From NCBI GenBank assembly GCA_014529385.2, contig CM043945.1, positions 97,134,612 to 97,198,611 on the forward strand: DNA of 64,000 nt, in the 5' to 3' direction. This DNA comes from Adiantum capillus-veneris. Its lineage: Eukaryota > Streptophyta > Polypodiopsida > Polypodiales > Pteridaceae. Positions 1 to 11,623 of this stretch are shown piece after piece (positions within the stretch are counted from its first letter, which is position 1; the number at the start of each line of letters is the position of its first letter). Both the position numbers and the translations under genes were made by a program. Below the pieces are notes generated by a model that was not told where the DNA came from, searched no databases, and saw only the letters and a program-made list of their open reading frames with translations.

Positions 1-1151
1 AATCATTTGTGACTCATCTTCATACCTTGCCCTTGATAGCATATCTGCCACTGTATTGTCTTTACCTGCAATGTGCTTAAACTCGGGATTTAAGAAAAAA
101 TGTAGGCAATCCACCGCAACATAGCAATGTCTAGTGTTGAGCAGCTTGTAATCATCCCAAGAAGTGGTAGACAATCTGTTTCTACAACCACACATGCACC
201 AATTAGGTACTCTTTCCCACTTTTCAAGGCTGTAACCATACCCCATAACTCTCTCTTTATCTGTGGATAGTTTCTTTGGCGAGCACATAGTACCTTTGCT
301 CCAAATTTTACCACATACCTGTGTCCTTCTTTGTCATCTTGCCCTATTGCCCATCCAATCCCTGTAGGACTGGTATCTACTATCACAATCACTGGCCTTT
401 GACACTCATAGTCTACCTTTCTCAAAGTCGTTGCTGACTGGAGTAACTCCTTTAGCTTTTTCATGGATTTTACATGTGCTTCTGTCCATTTAAACTTTTG
501 ATTCTTTCTAAGCAGCTGATAAAGAGGATCAACTACATGTGCATAATGTGTAACATAGAAGACACATGCTCCCAGAAACCTTCTAACCTCAGTGATGCTA
601 GTGCATGTTTCTTTCATTCTTTGGATGGCATCTACCTTTGATGGACAAGGTTTCCTACCATATAGCCCAAACATGTGCCCCACAATGAGCACTTCTTTGA
701 CACCAAACATAGACTTTTTCCCTGACAATGTAAGATTCACTTCTTCCAACCTAGACAAAATTTTATCACAATCATTTATGTGATTTACCACAAACCTGCG
801 ACATCCCTTGAGATCCAAAGCTTCATCTTTGTCACTTTCTTTACATCCTTTGATAGGCAAATCATCAATGAAAGGCATTGTGATTTGAGGAATAAAGTCA
901 CGTAAGACCTTATTCATCCCATTCATCATATGTGCAACCGAGTTGGGTACTCCCTGTGGCAAGGTACACATCCTTACCAAACCCAAAGGTGTCCTCATGG
1001 TTGTCAAGTCTCTGCTTTCGATTGCAAGATGAAATTGATCATACCCTGAGTAGAGATCCCCCATTGAGTAGATTGCCCTCCCTGCAAACGCCTCTGCAAA
1101 TTCATCCACAATTGGACCTGTACCTACATTTCTAATTGTCACCTTGTTCAC
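1..1151 (-). pseudogene. Gypsy A INT0: reverse transcriptase C-part and RNase H
   Basis: The minus-strand frame 1151 to 90 encodes the RT palm and thumb and the RNase H start. It shows YSMGDLYSGYDQF, TMRTPLGLVRM, the PQG motif (here PQGVPNS) and a catalytic box FIDDLP. RNase H follows with VDTSPTGIGWAIG and VVVETDCLPL. The frame closes at IAYIFS after a small change near 89-100. Bases 1-89 continue the RNase H tail (HIAGKDNTVADMLSRARY in the other copies). A 10-bp deletion near 550 relative to INT1/INT2 keeps this copy distinct. The copia A insertion point is intact and empty here (ACTCT at 209-213). It is cut by the window edge. Confidence 0.9.
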
Positions 1152-2222
1152 TGTTGCATATCTTGGATGAAGCGTAGAGAACTATTCTTCTTTGGAACTG
1201 TGAACCACCTGTTTGAGTATGGAACACAAGAAGGCTCCAAGATTCCCATTTTGATTTTCTCATTCAGTAGCTCTACTAACTTTGGCAAATGAGCCTTTGG
1301 AACCGGAATAGGCCACAGATTCCAAGGCACATGAGGTATTGTGAAAATTACCATAGGAGCTACAATATAAGGATCAACACATCCTATCTCATGTGGCTCA
1401 AATGCAAAAGCCTTACCATGCTTTGAAAGCATTTCTTTGAAGCACTTTGTCTCGTCTTGTGTTAGAAACTCCTCGCAACCAATCTGCAACTCTTGAAAGG
1501 ACTTCTTTGTGAAGGTATGCCCGATCTTTTTAGGATTCCGCAAACTTGGTTGTAAAGAAGCCTGTTCAATCTTTTCCTGTTGTTGGGTGGTAAGGGTGAA
1601 GCTACTGGTTTCACCTTCTTTGCTACACTCTTGTATTTAGTTTCAACATGGACTTCTGGGCCAACTGTTTGGCTTTCTTTAAAGGCTTCTATTACTTGAT
1701 ACATTTCCATAGAGCAAACTTCCATAACTTCATTTTCAAGATGCAAACTAGACCTCATTATAGCATCAAGCTCACCCATAGTATCTACAAAAGAAACTTG
1801 TTCACACAAACCCAAAACATTTTCAGTAGGCTTTAGAAACCCACTCTTTTTCATGCCTATTTGTACATTATGCACATATTGCCTCTCATATCTCTTCAAA
1901 TCTTCAAGTTTTGTAAAACATACTGATCCATTCCTTGTTACCAAGGAGCTCATCGAGAAAGTTTCACCTATTTTTGGATCAAGCGAGACCCTTTTTCTTT
2001 CTGTACCACTGCAATCCCGCTTTACAATGGTGCTTGGCCAAAACCCATCATTTCTCTATGATCATGAAACTCTTTGCTTACCTTTGGTAGAGGATGTTCT
2101 CTGAGGTTGTCACAATTTCTTTCATGGTTTACACAAACTGTGAGAAATTGGACAGCACGTTTACCATCTTTGCTACGTATCCTAGCATATGCTGAACCAT
2201 CGTCCATTACCTTTGTTTCCAT
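1148..2222 (-). pseudogene. Gypsy A INT0: protease-RT linker and RT N-part
   Basis: This part of pol starts near MSSLVTRNG (1953) and runs to the RT fingers: PVPKAHLPKLVELLNEKI, GILEPSCVPYSNRWFTVPKK, LRFIQDMQQ. Three breaks are visible. A single-base deletion near 1576, seen only in this copy, splits the frame into two pieces. A missing base after QDMQQ, near 1155, throws the following VNKVTIRN out of frame; that lesion is present in every gypsy A copy in the window. A TGA replaces an Arg codon at about 2222-2224, where the other copies read VGVRMETK (TCG to TCA on the plus strand, a CpG decay). It is non-functional. Confidence 0.88.
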
Positions 2223-4350
2223 TCAAACTCCCACAATGTAGGGTTGTCCAAGGATGAGATGATATGAAGATGTATCCTGTACAAAGAAGTTTTGGTCAAT
2301 CTTTACATCACCTATTGTTACCTTCACACCTGGACATGCTGCATACAATTCACCGGATGAATTGTTTGCCACTTTTACCATCCAGCCATGATCTGTGTCC
2401 ATCGGCCATTTGCACTTGTTGTAGAGACTCTTTGACATTATGTTTATTTCTGAACCATGGTCAATCAAGGCAACAAATGGCTCTTCAAGATCACCTACCT
2501 TGACCAAAGTTTCTGTAGTAGCCCTTGCCCAATGACTTCGTGAATAGTAACTCCTAGGAATATCTTCAACTTCTTCATAATCATTTGAGAAATACACTTG
2601 CTTCACTCTCCCACTAGATTGGTAGCATCCTACCACAGCTCCATCATTCTCCTTATTTTGCAGTTGCATCCCTTGTGTCTTTGAGGTTTCCCCTTCAACC
2701 TGTGGACGAGAAACTTCAGCAAGGGTTTGCCTCTTTCTCTTGATGATGTCAATGATCTCCTCATGGAATTCACGCTTTGCAATGCCAAGAACTTCTCCCA
2801 GAGTAAACTCAATCTTGCTATTCAAGATCCTTTCCTCCAAGACTTTCTTTAAATCTGTAGCAACCTCAATATCAGATTGTAGTTTATAATTTGGGCCTTT
2901 TGTCTTACCTTTCGTTGGCTCTTTCTTCTTTCCTGTTGTTGACTCCTCCATGAGTACTTCAGGCGGAGATGCTCCTTGTGTTGAGGGTGTTTGAGAAGGC
3001 ATTGAGTCGCTTCTTCCCCCACTTCTAGAAGCTCTTTTTGATGGTCCTTCATCAGCATTCTCACGTCTGCGCTTCTCTTCTACAATTGCCTCATTTTGTT
3101 GGCATTTTGTAATGTAGGCATGCACTGACAATGAGTCCACTGGATCATTCCATCCTGTTTCTAGACGTATGCAATCACCTGCTTCATGTAGAATCTCTTT
3201 TGTAAGCTTTCCCTTTTTAGCTAATTGCATGACATTTGGCCAAATTTGACCATGATGGTCACTCACCTCTTCATCACAAAAATGTTCAATTTTTACTCCA
3301 TAAGTAGCTGCCTCAACTGAAGAGGTGGCATGCTTGGTTGCCATATCTTCAACTAAGGTTTGCATTCCCCCCTTCCCAAAGTTAGTTCTCAAGGGTAGAC
3401 CTGTCTCTCTTAAGTGGATTTTACCATCCTTAAAAAAGACAACATCTTTTGACAAAGCATCACTAAAATCATCACAATCCCTTCTTACATGGTCTGTACT
3501 GTCACACCAAATACATCTATTAACAAACCCTTCTTTGGGCTGTTGTCTTTGCCTAGGAAGTGGCCCTGATGGTTGGCCTTTTTCTTCAAGCTTTGCAAAC
3601 TTCACCTTCAAGTCACGCATTCCCTTCACAAGCTCATCTAGCATGGACTCATCAAACTTAGGAGCGATAAAAGTAGGCTTTACCATTTTGTCAGAAGTTG
3701 AGGTGAAGGACTTGTAGTGTTTACTACCATCTTGTCCCTTCTTCTTTGTCGTTTGGCAAGCAGTGAGACAACACCTTCAACCTCATTCCAGTCGGTCTTT
3801 AGTCCTTGCTCAGCATCTTTATCTTCAAGAAGAGGCTCCAAATTTTCTTGCAACTCTTTACCTGCAGCTTGTAAGAAAAGATCTGTCTTCTCTGCATCTA
3901 GTGTGGCCCTTTCTGTCCTAGTGAGTTGTGCATAGCGCCGCTCAAATTCCCTAAGTAGCTCTGTTATTGATAGTCGTTGCTTTGGCTTGACTACCCATTC
4001 TAAGAATGTCCTTTTGGTCACTCTCTCCGAGTCCTCCATGAAATATTCCTCCTTTAAAGCTACTTTGAGTTCTTCCCAATTTCTCCCATGCCCATCTTTA
4101 ATTTCCCTAACATGCTCCCTAATTTTTGGAGCAACAACTAGCTCAAAGCTTTGAATCATCTCACATCTTTGCCATTGAACTGATCCATTCTGTTGACGAC
4201 CGCTTGTATGGCCTTCGTTGCTGAAATCTCCCTTCTTTCAGTAGCATGTTGTTGTTGCATGAACATTGCAAATGCTTGAAACATTTGCATTGTTGCTGGG
4301 TCAAAATGCATACCCTGTTGCTCAACATGATCACCCATGGTTACCCACAA
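2223..4350 (-). pseudogene. Gypsy A INT0: Gag and aspartic protease
   Basis: Gag starts near 4338 (MGDHVEQQ). It carries a capsid-like helical region, a zinc knuckle of the CX2CX4HX4C form (CIWCDSTDHVRRDC) and a Lys-rich linker (about 2900-3060). The retropepsin follows, with active site LIDHGSEINIM and LILGQPYI near 2240. The frame breaks at the ATGA overlap at 4156-4159, shared by all units, and by a one-base deletion near 3709 specific to this copy. A DHG active-site triplet in place of the usual DSG or DTG is also shared by all copies. Gag would build the particle and the protease would mature it, but this copy cannot make either intact. Confidence 0.88.
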
Positions 4351-4365
4351 ACTCTCACCCTAGCA

Positions 4366-4385
4366 GATTCGCGTCGGGTTCACCA
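4366..4385 (-). other. Gypsy A primer-binding-site candidate (unit 1)
   Basis: On the minus strand the LTR end CGACA is followed by six bases and then TGGTGAACCCGACGCGAATC. TGG at this spot is what a tRNA CCA end would pair with. I cannot match the rest confidently to a tRNA. Confidence 0.6.
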
Positions 4386-4391
4386 AAAATA

Positions 4392-5211
4392 TGTCGAGAA
4401 ATTTGCGGTCTTGCCAGGAAAGCACCGGGCTTATGGCTGTGAGAGTTTATGAGAGAACTCAACAAAAACTATATGAAGGAGTTAAACCATAGATGCCATG
4501 AAGACTAGGGTTTGGAAAGAAGTGCAATCAAAGAAGACTCACTCTTTCTCTCTTGCATTCACACACACAAAGAAAGAACGCAAAAGAGAATGTCAAAACA
4601 ATACGAAGATGAAAACATCAAGGCTATGGTCATATCGTATCATGGGTAATATGAAAGGGTTAATGGATGAGTTAATGGCATTCAATCTTGGCTGACCAAA
4701 TAGGCTACGAATTGTTCTTTGGAATTGTAGTTTTGTGCTTACCATAATATATATATTTTGTCTAGTGATTGGGATTAATTGTGTGTACAAATCCTCTTGG
4801 TTCATAGCAAGATAACTACGCTTACATCAAAAGAAAAATTATAGTCTATGAGAGGTAGTATGATGGGATCCGGTGATAGAAGTATTTCATTAAGCCTTTC
4901 GGGGCCAAAGAGAAACACTATACGTTGTTGAAAGTGTATTTTTCGGCTAATCCATACGTTAATTCTAATAGATCGTACAAAGTGAAAGCGATAGAAATGA
5001 TCATCATGTGGGTTATTCATCTAGGATATATTATGTGAGAGAAATGTAGATATGAGAGAAGTGAAGAGATGAGAAGTTTCCCTCCCAAGCCCTATTCTTG
5101 CCCGTAGGCAATAAGGATACTGCGGGGAGAGATGTACCTGTAGCAAAGAGAACCTAGAGAGGATGAATTACTAAGAATGAGAGAGATAGGTTTGGTTAAG
5201 GAGATGAGATT

Positions 5212-5247
<36 letters not shown>

Positions 5248-6416
5248 GATTAGAGATGAAAATGAAAACAACAAGAAATCAAGAAAACATCAATGTAGAA
5301 CACATCTTACTTGAAACCCTTCGGCACCATTATTGATGGGAGAGAGAAGAAGAGTGGATAATTCCACTTTGATTGATACACCAAGTGCAAGACCTTATTT
5401 GATTAGAGTTGATCTTCCAAGGTTATCTTGTTGCAAGAATGGCTAGTCTCCCTCTAGGAGAAAGTGTAGGCTTGGGCTTATGTTAATGGCTAAGTACAAT
5501 TAGGCATTACTACTCACTCCCTCAAGAATTCCTCTCATCAATGGCTTGAATGCTTGAGTTCCTTCCAAGGAGGAAGAGGTCCCCTTTTATAGGTGAAGGG
5601 AACCCCCAAGGGTTTACACAAGAAGAGAGGAGCCAGTGTGAACAGGAATTGGAAAAGTTGGAAATGAGCTGCCCCTGCATGATGTGGGCAGACTGGGGTC
5701 CAGTATTTTGATCATATCTCCTCAACCGTAGCTCCAAATAAATAAGTAAAAATATGGGCAAAAACTTCAGCTCATTAGCTACGATTTTGATTTTAAAATC
5801 GTTTTCCAATTCGGATTGGAACCTTGTGTAAAAAATTCATCAAAATAGGGTCCATTTATGGCAGCAAAAGTCTTCATGTGGTCTCCTTAGCCTAAACTTT
5901 CATTTAATTCCAAAGGACACCTCATGCCATATGAAAGCATGACATTGCTCTTTGACAAATTTTTGTAATCATGCTTGTAATAATGCATTAAAATAAGTGT
6001 ATCTTTGAAATCATGCCACCTAGTGTCCCACTAGGATTTGATTCTCTCCTAGTAGCTATTTAAAAAGAAATATAAGAAAAGTATAAAAAATACATAGAAT
6101 ATATATATATTGGAGTTTACCCTAGATATCGGATCTAGCTAGGGTGTGAAATGATAATGAAATAGTAGAAATAAAGAATCAATGCTTTTTGCCCCAAGTT
6201 AAAGAGACGGAGCTATTGATGCTTTTCCCATAGTATTTTCTGATGGTAAAGTAAGGATATGTTACCCTTGAGAAACATAATAGGATGAGATAGAAGGCTT
6301 ATTATTATACTTAAATATGCATATGTACACTATAGGAAATATAATTATGTATCTAAAAAAATACAAGATAGATCTTGTAGCATGCGTTCCCACTATGTAC
6401 GTGTCACAGCACGACA
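4392..6416 (-). repeat. Gypsy A LTR1 (2025 bp)
   Basis: Its minus-strand ends are TGTCG and CGACA, a 5-bp inverted repeat. It is flanked by a polypurine tract (6417-6431) and the PBS candidate (4366-4385). A minus-strand TATAAAAGG at 5583-5591 suggests a U3 of about 0.8 kb and a long R-U5. It contains a TA microsatellite at about 5213-5242. By eye it differs from LTR2 at only a few bases besides that tract. No ORF in it looks coding. Confidence 0.92.
5583..5591 (-). promoter_or_regulatory. Putative TATA box of gypsy A LTR1
   Basis: TATAAAAGG on the minus strand, about 825 bp into the LTR. The same motif sits at 17771-17779 (LTR2) and 30024-30032 (LTR3). Confidence 0.55.
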
Positions 6417-6431
6417 TCCACCCCCTCTAAA
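6417..6431 (-). other. Gypsy A polypurine tract (3' of INT1)
   Basis: The minus strand reads TTTAGAGGGGGTGGA directly before the LTR start TGTCG. Equivalent tracts are at 18605-18619 and 30858-30872. It would prime plus-strand DNA synthesis. Confidence 0.8.
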
Positions 6432-7744
6432 CCTGCACATCCTCCGGTATGTACCACATTGTCTCTTTGTAAGATTAAAATTCTTGTGCATCTTCCTTGT
6501 CTTCTTCTTCAGTGGATGATTCCAGAGCTTCATGTTCACTTTGATCTTCACTTGTGTTTTTCTTTCTCCTCATCCATATCTTCTAGATCATTGTCTCCTC
6601 TTCTCTTAAACATTTTAATCCTTTTTTCTGCAATGGGAATCTTTACTTCTGTACCATCTAGTTCAGACAAGCTGTAAGTAGCATTTTCATGCACATGCTT
6701 TACAACATACGGTCCAAACCATCTTTTTGAGAACTTACACATGACTGTGTGCTGGTTATCAAGGCTACTATCATACACTAAAACCCCGTCACCTTTGTCA
6801 ATTGCTTTGCTCCTGAGTCGATGTCGCTTATCAAAATAGTCCTTGTTTTTCAACCTTGCATTTTTGAGTCGTTCTTTTGCTGCTTCAATGTCTCCAGGTC
6901 TTCTCTCTAGCTGCCTTATACGCAGTGCAAGGAGATCTTCCCTACTAAGCCCCTCTTGCCAAGGTAGTACATTCCATGTGGGAATTGTATCCTCAATCGG
7001 CATCACTGGCTTTTGACCATGCATTAGCTTCGCAGGCATGTAGCCAATTATTGAGCTATGTGTTGTACGATCAGCCCATAAAGCATATGGTAACAATTTT
7101 GGCCACTCACCAACTCTTCCTTCGCAAGCCTTGGCCAAAGCTTTGATGATAGGAGGATGCCCTCTTTCACTCTTTCCATTGCCTTCAGGGTTGTAAGCTG
7201 TAGTAAGAGAAAGATTGATCCCTAATCTAGAAAAGAACTCCCTTGCTTCTTCGGCATCCAGTTCACCTTGATCTGCAGTGATTTTTTCCACACAACCATA
7301 ACGGCAAATCACCTCATCAAGAAGGAATTTGCACACAGCTTCTGTGGTCTTAGCTCTTAATGCTCTTCCTTCAACCTAGTTAGTTAGGTCCTCTCGTGCA
7401 AGAACCAAGTATCTCATCTTCCAGAGTCCTAAAGGCATCGTGACTAGATCCACAACCCATTTATAGTGCATGGCTAGTGGATATGTAGGGTGCAATCATC
7501 ACGATGCCGAACATTTGAATACATTTGACAAGTTACACATGACTCTACAAACTGAGATACATCTTTATACATACCCTTCCACCAGTATTTTTCTTTCATC
7601 TTGGAGAAGGTTGCCCACACACCCCTGTGTCCAGCCCATAGACTCTCATGAAACTCTTGCATGAGCTTTACTTGAGTCTCTTTTTTACATATACCCGTTG
7701 TGGTGTAGCACCCTTTTGCTTAGGGTGCTTCCACAAGTAACCAT
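6432..7744 (-). pseudogene. Gypsy A INT1: integrase
   Basis: The longest open piece is 7336-6548 (262 aa). It has the second catalytic Asp (ITADQGELD), the Glu (EGNGKSERGH), and a C-terminal GPY/F module (SKRWFGPYVV) with an acidic tail. Upstream, 7662-7474 holds the zinc-binding H2C2 region (FHESLWAGHRG, CVTCQMYSN). Breaks: an in-frame TAG where LTNWVEGR is expected (about 7375-7377), a TAA replacing a Leu near 7746, both shared with INT2, and a private one-base loss near 7497. A small indel near 6570 also shortens the acidic tail. Confidence 0.88.
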
Positions 7745-8178
7745 CCCTTTAAAAGTACCCATATGCTTTCCTGCGTATCGTCTTGAATTCTTGTTCAGAC
7801 CAATCATCCTGTTTTGTTAGAGTACTCAAGTACCTTCCAATAGAAAGCCAATCACCTTCATAAAGATCTTTCAAGAACAATTCAAGCGAATTAGTCATGC
7901 AGACATTATTACCTTTGACATGAGAGATAGAATAGAATTTTGTGCCTACATCATCTCCCTCATCAATCATTTGTGACTCATCTTCATACCTTGCCCTTGA
8001 TAGCATATCTGCCACTGTATTGTCTTTACCTGCAATGTGCTTAAACTCGGGATTTAAGGACTTAATGTAGGCAATCCACCACAACATAGCAATGTCTGGT
8101 GTTGAGCAGCTTGTAATCATCCCAAGAAGTGGTAGACAATCTGTTTCTACAACCACACATGCACCAATTAGATACTCT
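7745..8178 (-). pseudogene. Gypsy A INT1: RNase H C-terminus, interrupted by copia A
   Basis: The frame 8156-7749 encodes VVVETDCLPLLGMIT, then KSLNPEFKHIAGKDNTVADMLSRARY and a linker toward the integrase. This is the end of a gypsy RNase H. Copia A is inserted just upstream of this segment in coding direction, after ACTCT at 8174-8178. The rest of the RNase H resumes at 12387. Confidence 0.88.
8174..8178. repeat. Target-site duplication ACTCT, left copy (copia A1)
   Basis: ACTCT abuts the copia A start here and recurs at 12387-12391 right after the element. INT0 has a single ACTCT at 209-213 in the uninterrupted sequence. Confidence 0.92.
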
Positions 8179-8830
8179 TGTTAGGAAATAAGACGTAGCT
8201 AAATAGATAATTGAGTAGATTACTTAATGGAGAGAGACAAATTTATATACACGAGATTATAGTGTAGAGAGAGAGAGAGAGAGAGAGATTACACACGATA
8301 TACGTGGTTCACCCAATGTGGGCTACGTCCACGGGAAAGCAGCCACTCAATGGCTTTGGTACTTCAAAACAAGAAGTAGTTTACAAAGGGATTATACTTA
8401 TGGAGCTCCCGCCTTGCTTCACTCTCACCACCTCACACTCACCTTGTTGCATCAATTCACACTATGAAATGTGTGTAGAAATGGCCTCCTTTTATAGGCC
8501 AAAAGGGCTGCCTCTCTTATGAGAGACAGCCATGTGTAGCCGCCCTTGTGCGAATAAGTCCAAATCGGACTCCAATCCGCCCATGTGTGGCCGCCCTTGA
8601 GAAGACAAGTCCGCTTTTGAATTCGGCCACCGGCCACCGGCCATTGACTTCCGACCACCGGCCACCGGCCATTGACTTCCGACCACCGGCCATTGGCCAT
8701 TGACTACCGGCCACCGGCCAACCGACCGGTGTTTTCCGACCACTTTCCGATCGCCGTCCGCCATAATATTCGGCGAAAAGAATATTCCGGCTTTAAAGTT
8801 GCCCTTGATTCTTGTCCGTGAAAATTTTGG
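8179..8830 (-). repeat. Copia A1 3' LTR, truncated
   Basis: It matches the 5' LTR from TGTTAGG up to AAAATTTTGG (8821-8830), then jumps to RT sequence. It contains a GA microsatellite (about 8268-8289), a minus-strand TATAAAAGG (8488-8496) and a short version of the GGCC/CCGG minisatellite (about 8628-8740). Confidence 0.9.
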
Positions 8831-11438
8831 CAAGCCTAATTGAGTTCATTTTTACAACAGGAGAAAATATTTCATGAAGTCAATACCTTTCTTTTGAGAA
8901 AAACCTTTTACCACAAGCCTAGATTTGTACCTTTTCTTCCCACCTTCTTCTTCCTTTATCTTGTACACCCATTTGTTTTGAAGTGCCCGCTTACCTTTAG
9001 GCAACTCAACCAACTCCCATGTTTGGTTCTGATGTAGTGAGTCCATCTCACTTGCATGCTCTTCGTCCATTCTTCTTGGATTCATGTTGCATAGCTTCTT
9101 CATATGATTCCGGCTCTCCAGAATTGAGATCAAGAGATGGTTGAAGGAAGGAACAAACCTTTCTGGAGGTCTACTTGCTCTTGTAGATCTTCGGGGAATA
9201 GGTTGAGGCTCCTCATTTGGTTGATGTTGTTGACATTGTCACCGTTTGCAGTCCTTGAGTCTTCACGTCCTCAAGCTCCATGTACTCATCACCTGTTTCT
9301 TTTGTTTGTTTTCTTTCCAAGTAATCTTTGTACATATTTTGTTCATTAAAAATTACATCCCTACTCCTTAAGATTTTACCATCTTCAGATTCCATAGCGA
9401 TACCCAAAGTCTCCTTCTCCATAGCCAATGAAGAAACACTTTTTGGACTTGCATCTAACTTTGATCTTAGGCTTCTATCTATGTGTGAAAGCCTCACACC
9501 CAAACACTTTGAGAAATGCATAATTCACCGGTTTACCTGTCCATGCCTCTTCTGGAACTCCCCCATCCAATGCCGTTGAGGGTGACCGATTGATTAGTAC
9601 ACAGACGTACTTACAGCTTCCGCCCAAAGTTCAAGCGGTAGGCCTGCATGTAGCCGCATGCTTCGTGCTCGTTCCATAATTGTCCTGTTCATCCTTTCCG
9701 AAATCCCATTTTGTGAGGTGTCCTTGGGGTTGTCCTTTGCCTCCGAATTCCATTGCTAGCACAAAAGCTTTCAAAAGCTTGGCTGCAATATTCACCTCCA
9801 TTGTCGGATCTGAGGCATTTAACTTGGTACCTGTTTCATTCTCCACAAGGCTTTCCACCTTTGAAATATGGAAATACATCGGATTTATTCTTCATGACAT
9901 AAACCCATGTTTTTCTAGTCGCATCGTCTATGAATGTTACATAGTACAATGAGCCACCAAGTGATGGTGTACTTGCAGGACCCCAAACATCAGAATGAAC
10001 CACTCAAGTTTTTTATTTTTCTTTCATTTCCTGATTTTTGAAATTTTACCCTCTTTTGTTTACCATAAACACAATCTTCACAGAACTCTAAGTCACTTCT
10101 TTCAAACCTGGTAGAAGCTTCTTTGTTTGAAGGATTTGCATTCCTTTGGCACTCATATGCCCAAGTCGGTAGTGCCACACCGCACTGTCAACTTCTGTAG
10201 TTGCTGCACAAGCTGAAGGTTGCGTGCTAACAGCACACAAGTAAAGTGTACTGACTTTTTCACCCTTGGCAACACAAAGATCCCTTTGAGATCTTCCACC
10301 GTTTGTTTTCGAATGCAATGTTGTGACCTTCATCGTCCAATTGTCCTGTAGAGATCAAATTTTTGCGAAGAGAAGGAACATGCCTAACATCTTTCAGCTT
10401 CCATTCATTTCCGTTAGCAGTTTTGATAGAAACTGTACCTTTGCCGACAATCTCACAAGCTTCATCATCTCCCAAGTATACATACCCAAAATTACCTTTG
10501 GTGTAGTCTTGGAAATGTTGCTTGTGTTGGTGTCGCATGGAATGAAGCCCCGGAATCTACTATCCAGGAATTAGACACATTGTCTAATGAGAGAATTAGA
10601 GCATCTTGCTCTACTTTACCTGCCACATTGGCCTCCGATGTTGGCTTGTTGTCTTGAGACTCTGTCTCCTTCTTCTTCTTGGACCAGCAATCCTTCTTGA
10701 CGTGGCCCTTCTTGCCGCAGTTCCAACATTCAAGAACTGACTTTGTTCGTGATTTGCTCCGTCTTGAGCGATCACGACCCTTTTGGTTTTTGAACCTCTC
10801 CTTAGGCCTTCCTCTTGTTTCCACTGATAGTGCAGCACTTGATGATTCTCCTATGCTTCTCCTTCGCATTTCCTCGCTTAGAAGAACACCCACAACATCA
10901 TCAAACTTAAGAGTATTTGTGCCAGAGATAGAATTACTTACAGCCATCACAAGGCTGTCCCAACTATCCGGTAGAGATGATAGTATAAGGAGAGCTCGCA
11001 CTTCGTCATCGAAATTGATTTTCACTGATCGAAGTTGACTTATGTTTGTGTTAAAGTCATTTAGGTGTTCTGCAACTGAACCATTCTCTGCCATCTTTAG
11101 ATTGAACAAGCGCTTCATAAGAAATACCTTATTGGATGCCGATGGTTTCTCGTAGAAGTCGTCAAGTGACTTCATCAAGTCCTCCGTGGTCTTCATCTCC
11201 CGAAACATTGAAGGCCACCGTTGACGCCAAGCTTAACCGGATTGTTCCCAGTGCCTTTCGATCAAGGACAATCCATGCTTCATCTGCCATTGTTGTGGGC
11301 TTCTTCGCAAGACCGCCTAGTGGCAAATAGAGGTCCTTCTGGTAGAGATAGTCTTCAATCTGCATCTTCCAATGTTGGTAGTTTTTGCCGTTTGAACTTC
11401 TCAATCTTGAGCTTCCCCTCCTCCGCCATAACTCCCAC
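8831..11438 (-). pseudogene. Copia A1 gag-protease-integrase-RT stub
   Basis: By offset from copy 2, coding should start at 11438 (MAEEG region). Recognisable parts in order: Gag (FNGKNYQHWKMQIEDYL), zinc knuckle CWNCGKKGHVKKDC, protease WIVDSGASFHATP, pre-integrase WHYRLGHMSAKG, fragments of integrase, and the RT start (MDSLHQNQTWELVELPKG, then YKSRLVVKGFSQKKGIDF). Multiple small indels break the frame (near 8870, 9060, 9100, 9490, 9590, 9700, 10530 and 11210, among others), so no complete protein remains. RT stops at the deletion junction 8830/8831. This is a dead sister of the copy at 21033-23657. Confidence 0.9.
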
Positions 11439-11487
11439 TCAATTCAAGGAATCCTTTCCTTGAGATAATTTAGCTACGAGCAAACCT

Positions 11488-11500
11488 TGCTCTGATACCA
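11488..11500 (-). other. Copia A1 primer-binding site
   Basis: TGGTATCAGAGCA on the minus strand, two bases after the 5' LTR. It is complementary to the 3' end of initiator Met tRNA, the usual plant copia primer. Confidence 0.9.
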
Positions 11501-11502
11501 GT

Positions 11503-11587
11503 TGTTAGGAAATAAGACGTAGCTAAATAGATAATTGAGTAGATTACTTAATGGAGAGAGACAAATTTATATACACGAGATTATAGT

Positions 11588-11623
<36 letters not shown>

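Noticed and set aside
3325-3717. Plus-strand ORFs of 130-203 aa opposite gypsy A gag (also 15548-16123, 27731-28342)
   Set aside because: Antisense shadows of the Gag frame; no recognisable motif.
5092-5274. ORF with YIYIYI repeat (also 29497-29715, 46036-46449)
   Set aside because: Runs over a TA microsatellite.
8452-8833. Overlapping minus-strand ORFs of the NGRWPVVGSQW type (also at 11792-12299, 20651-20941, 24010-24517)
   Set aside because: They are all three frames of the LTR minisatellite, not proteins.
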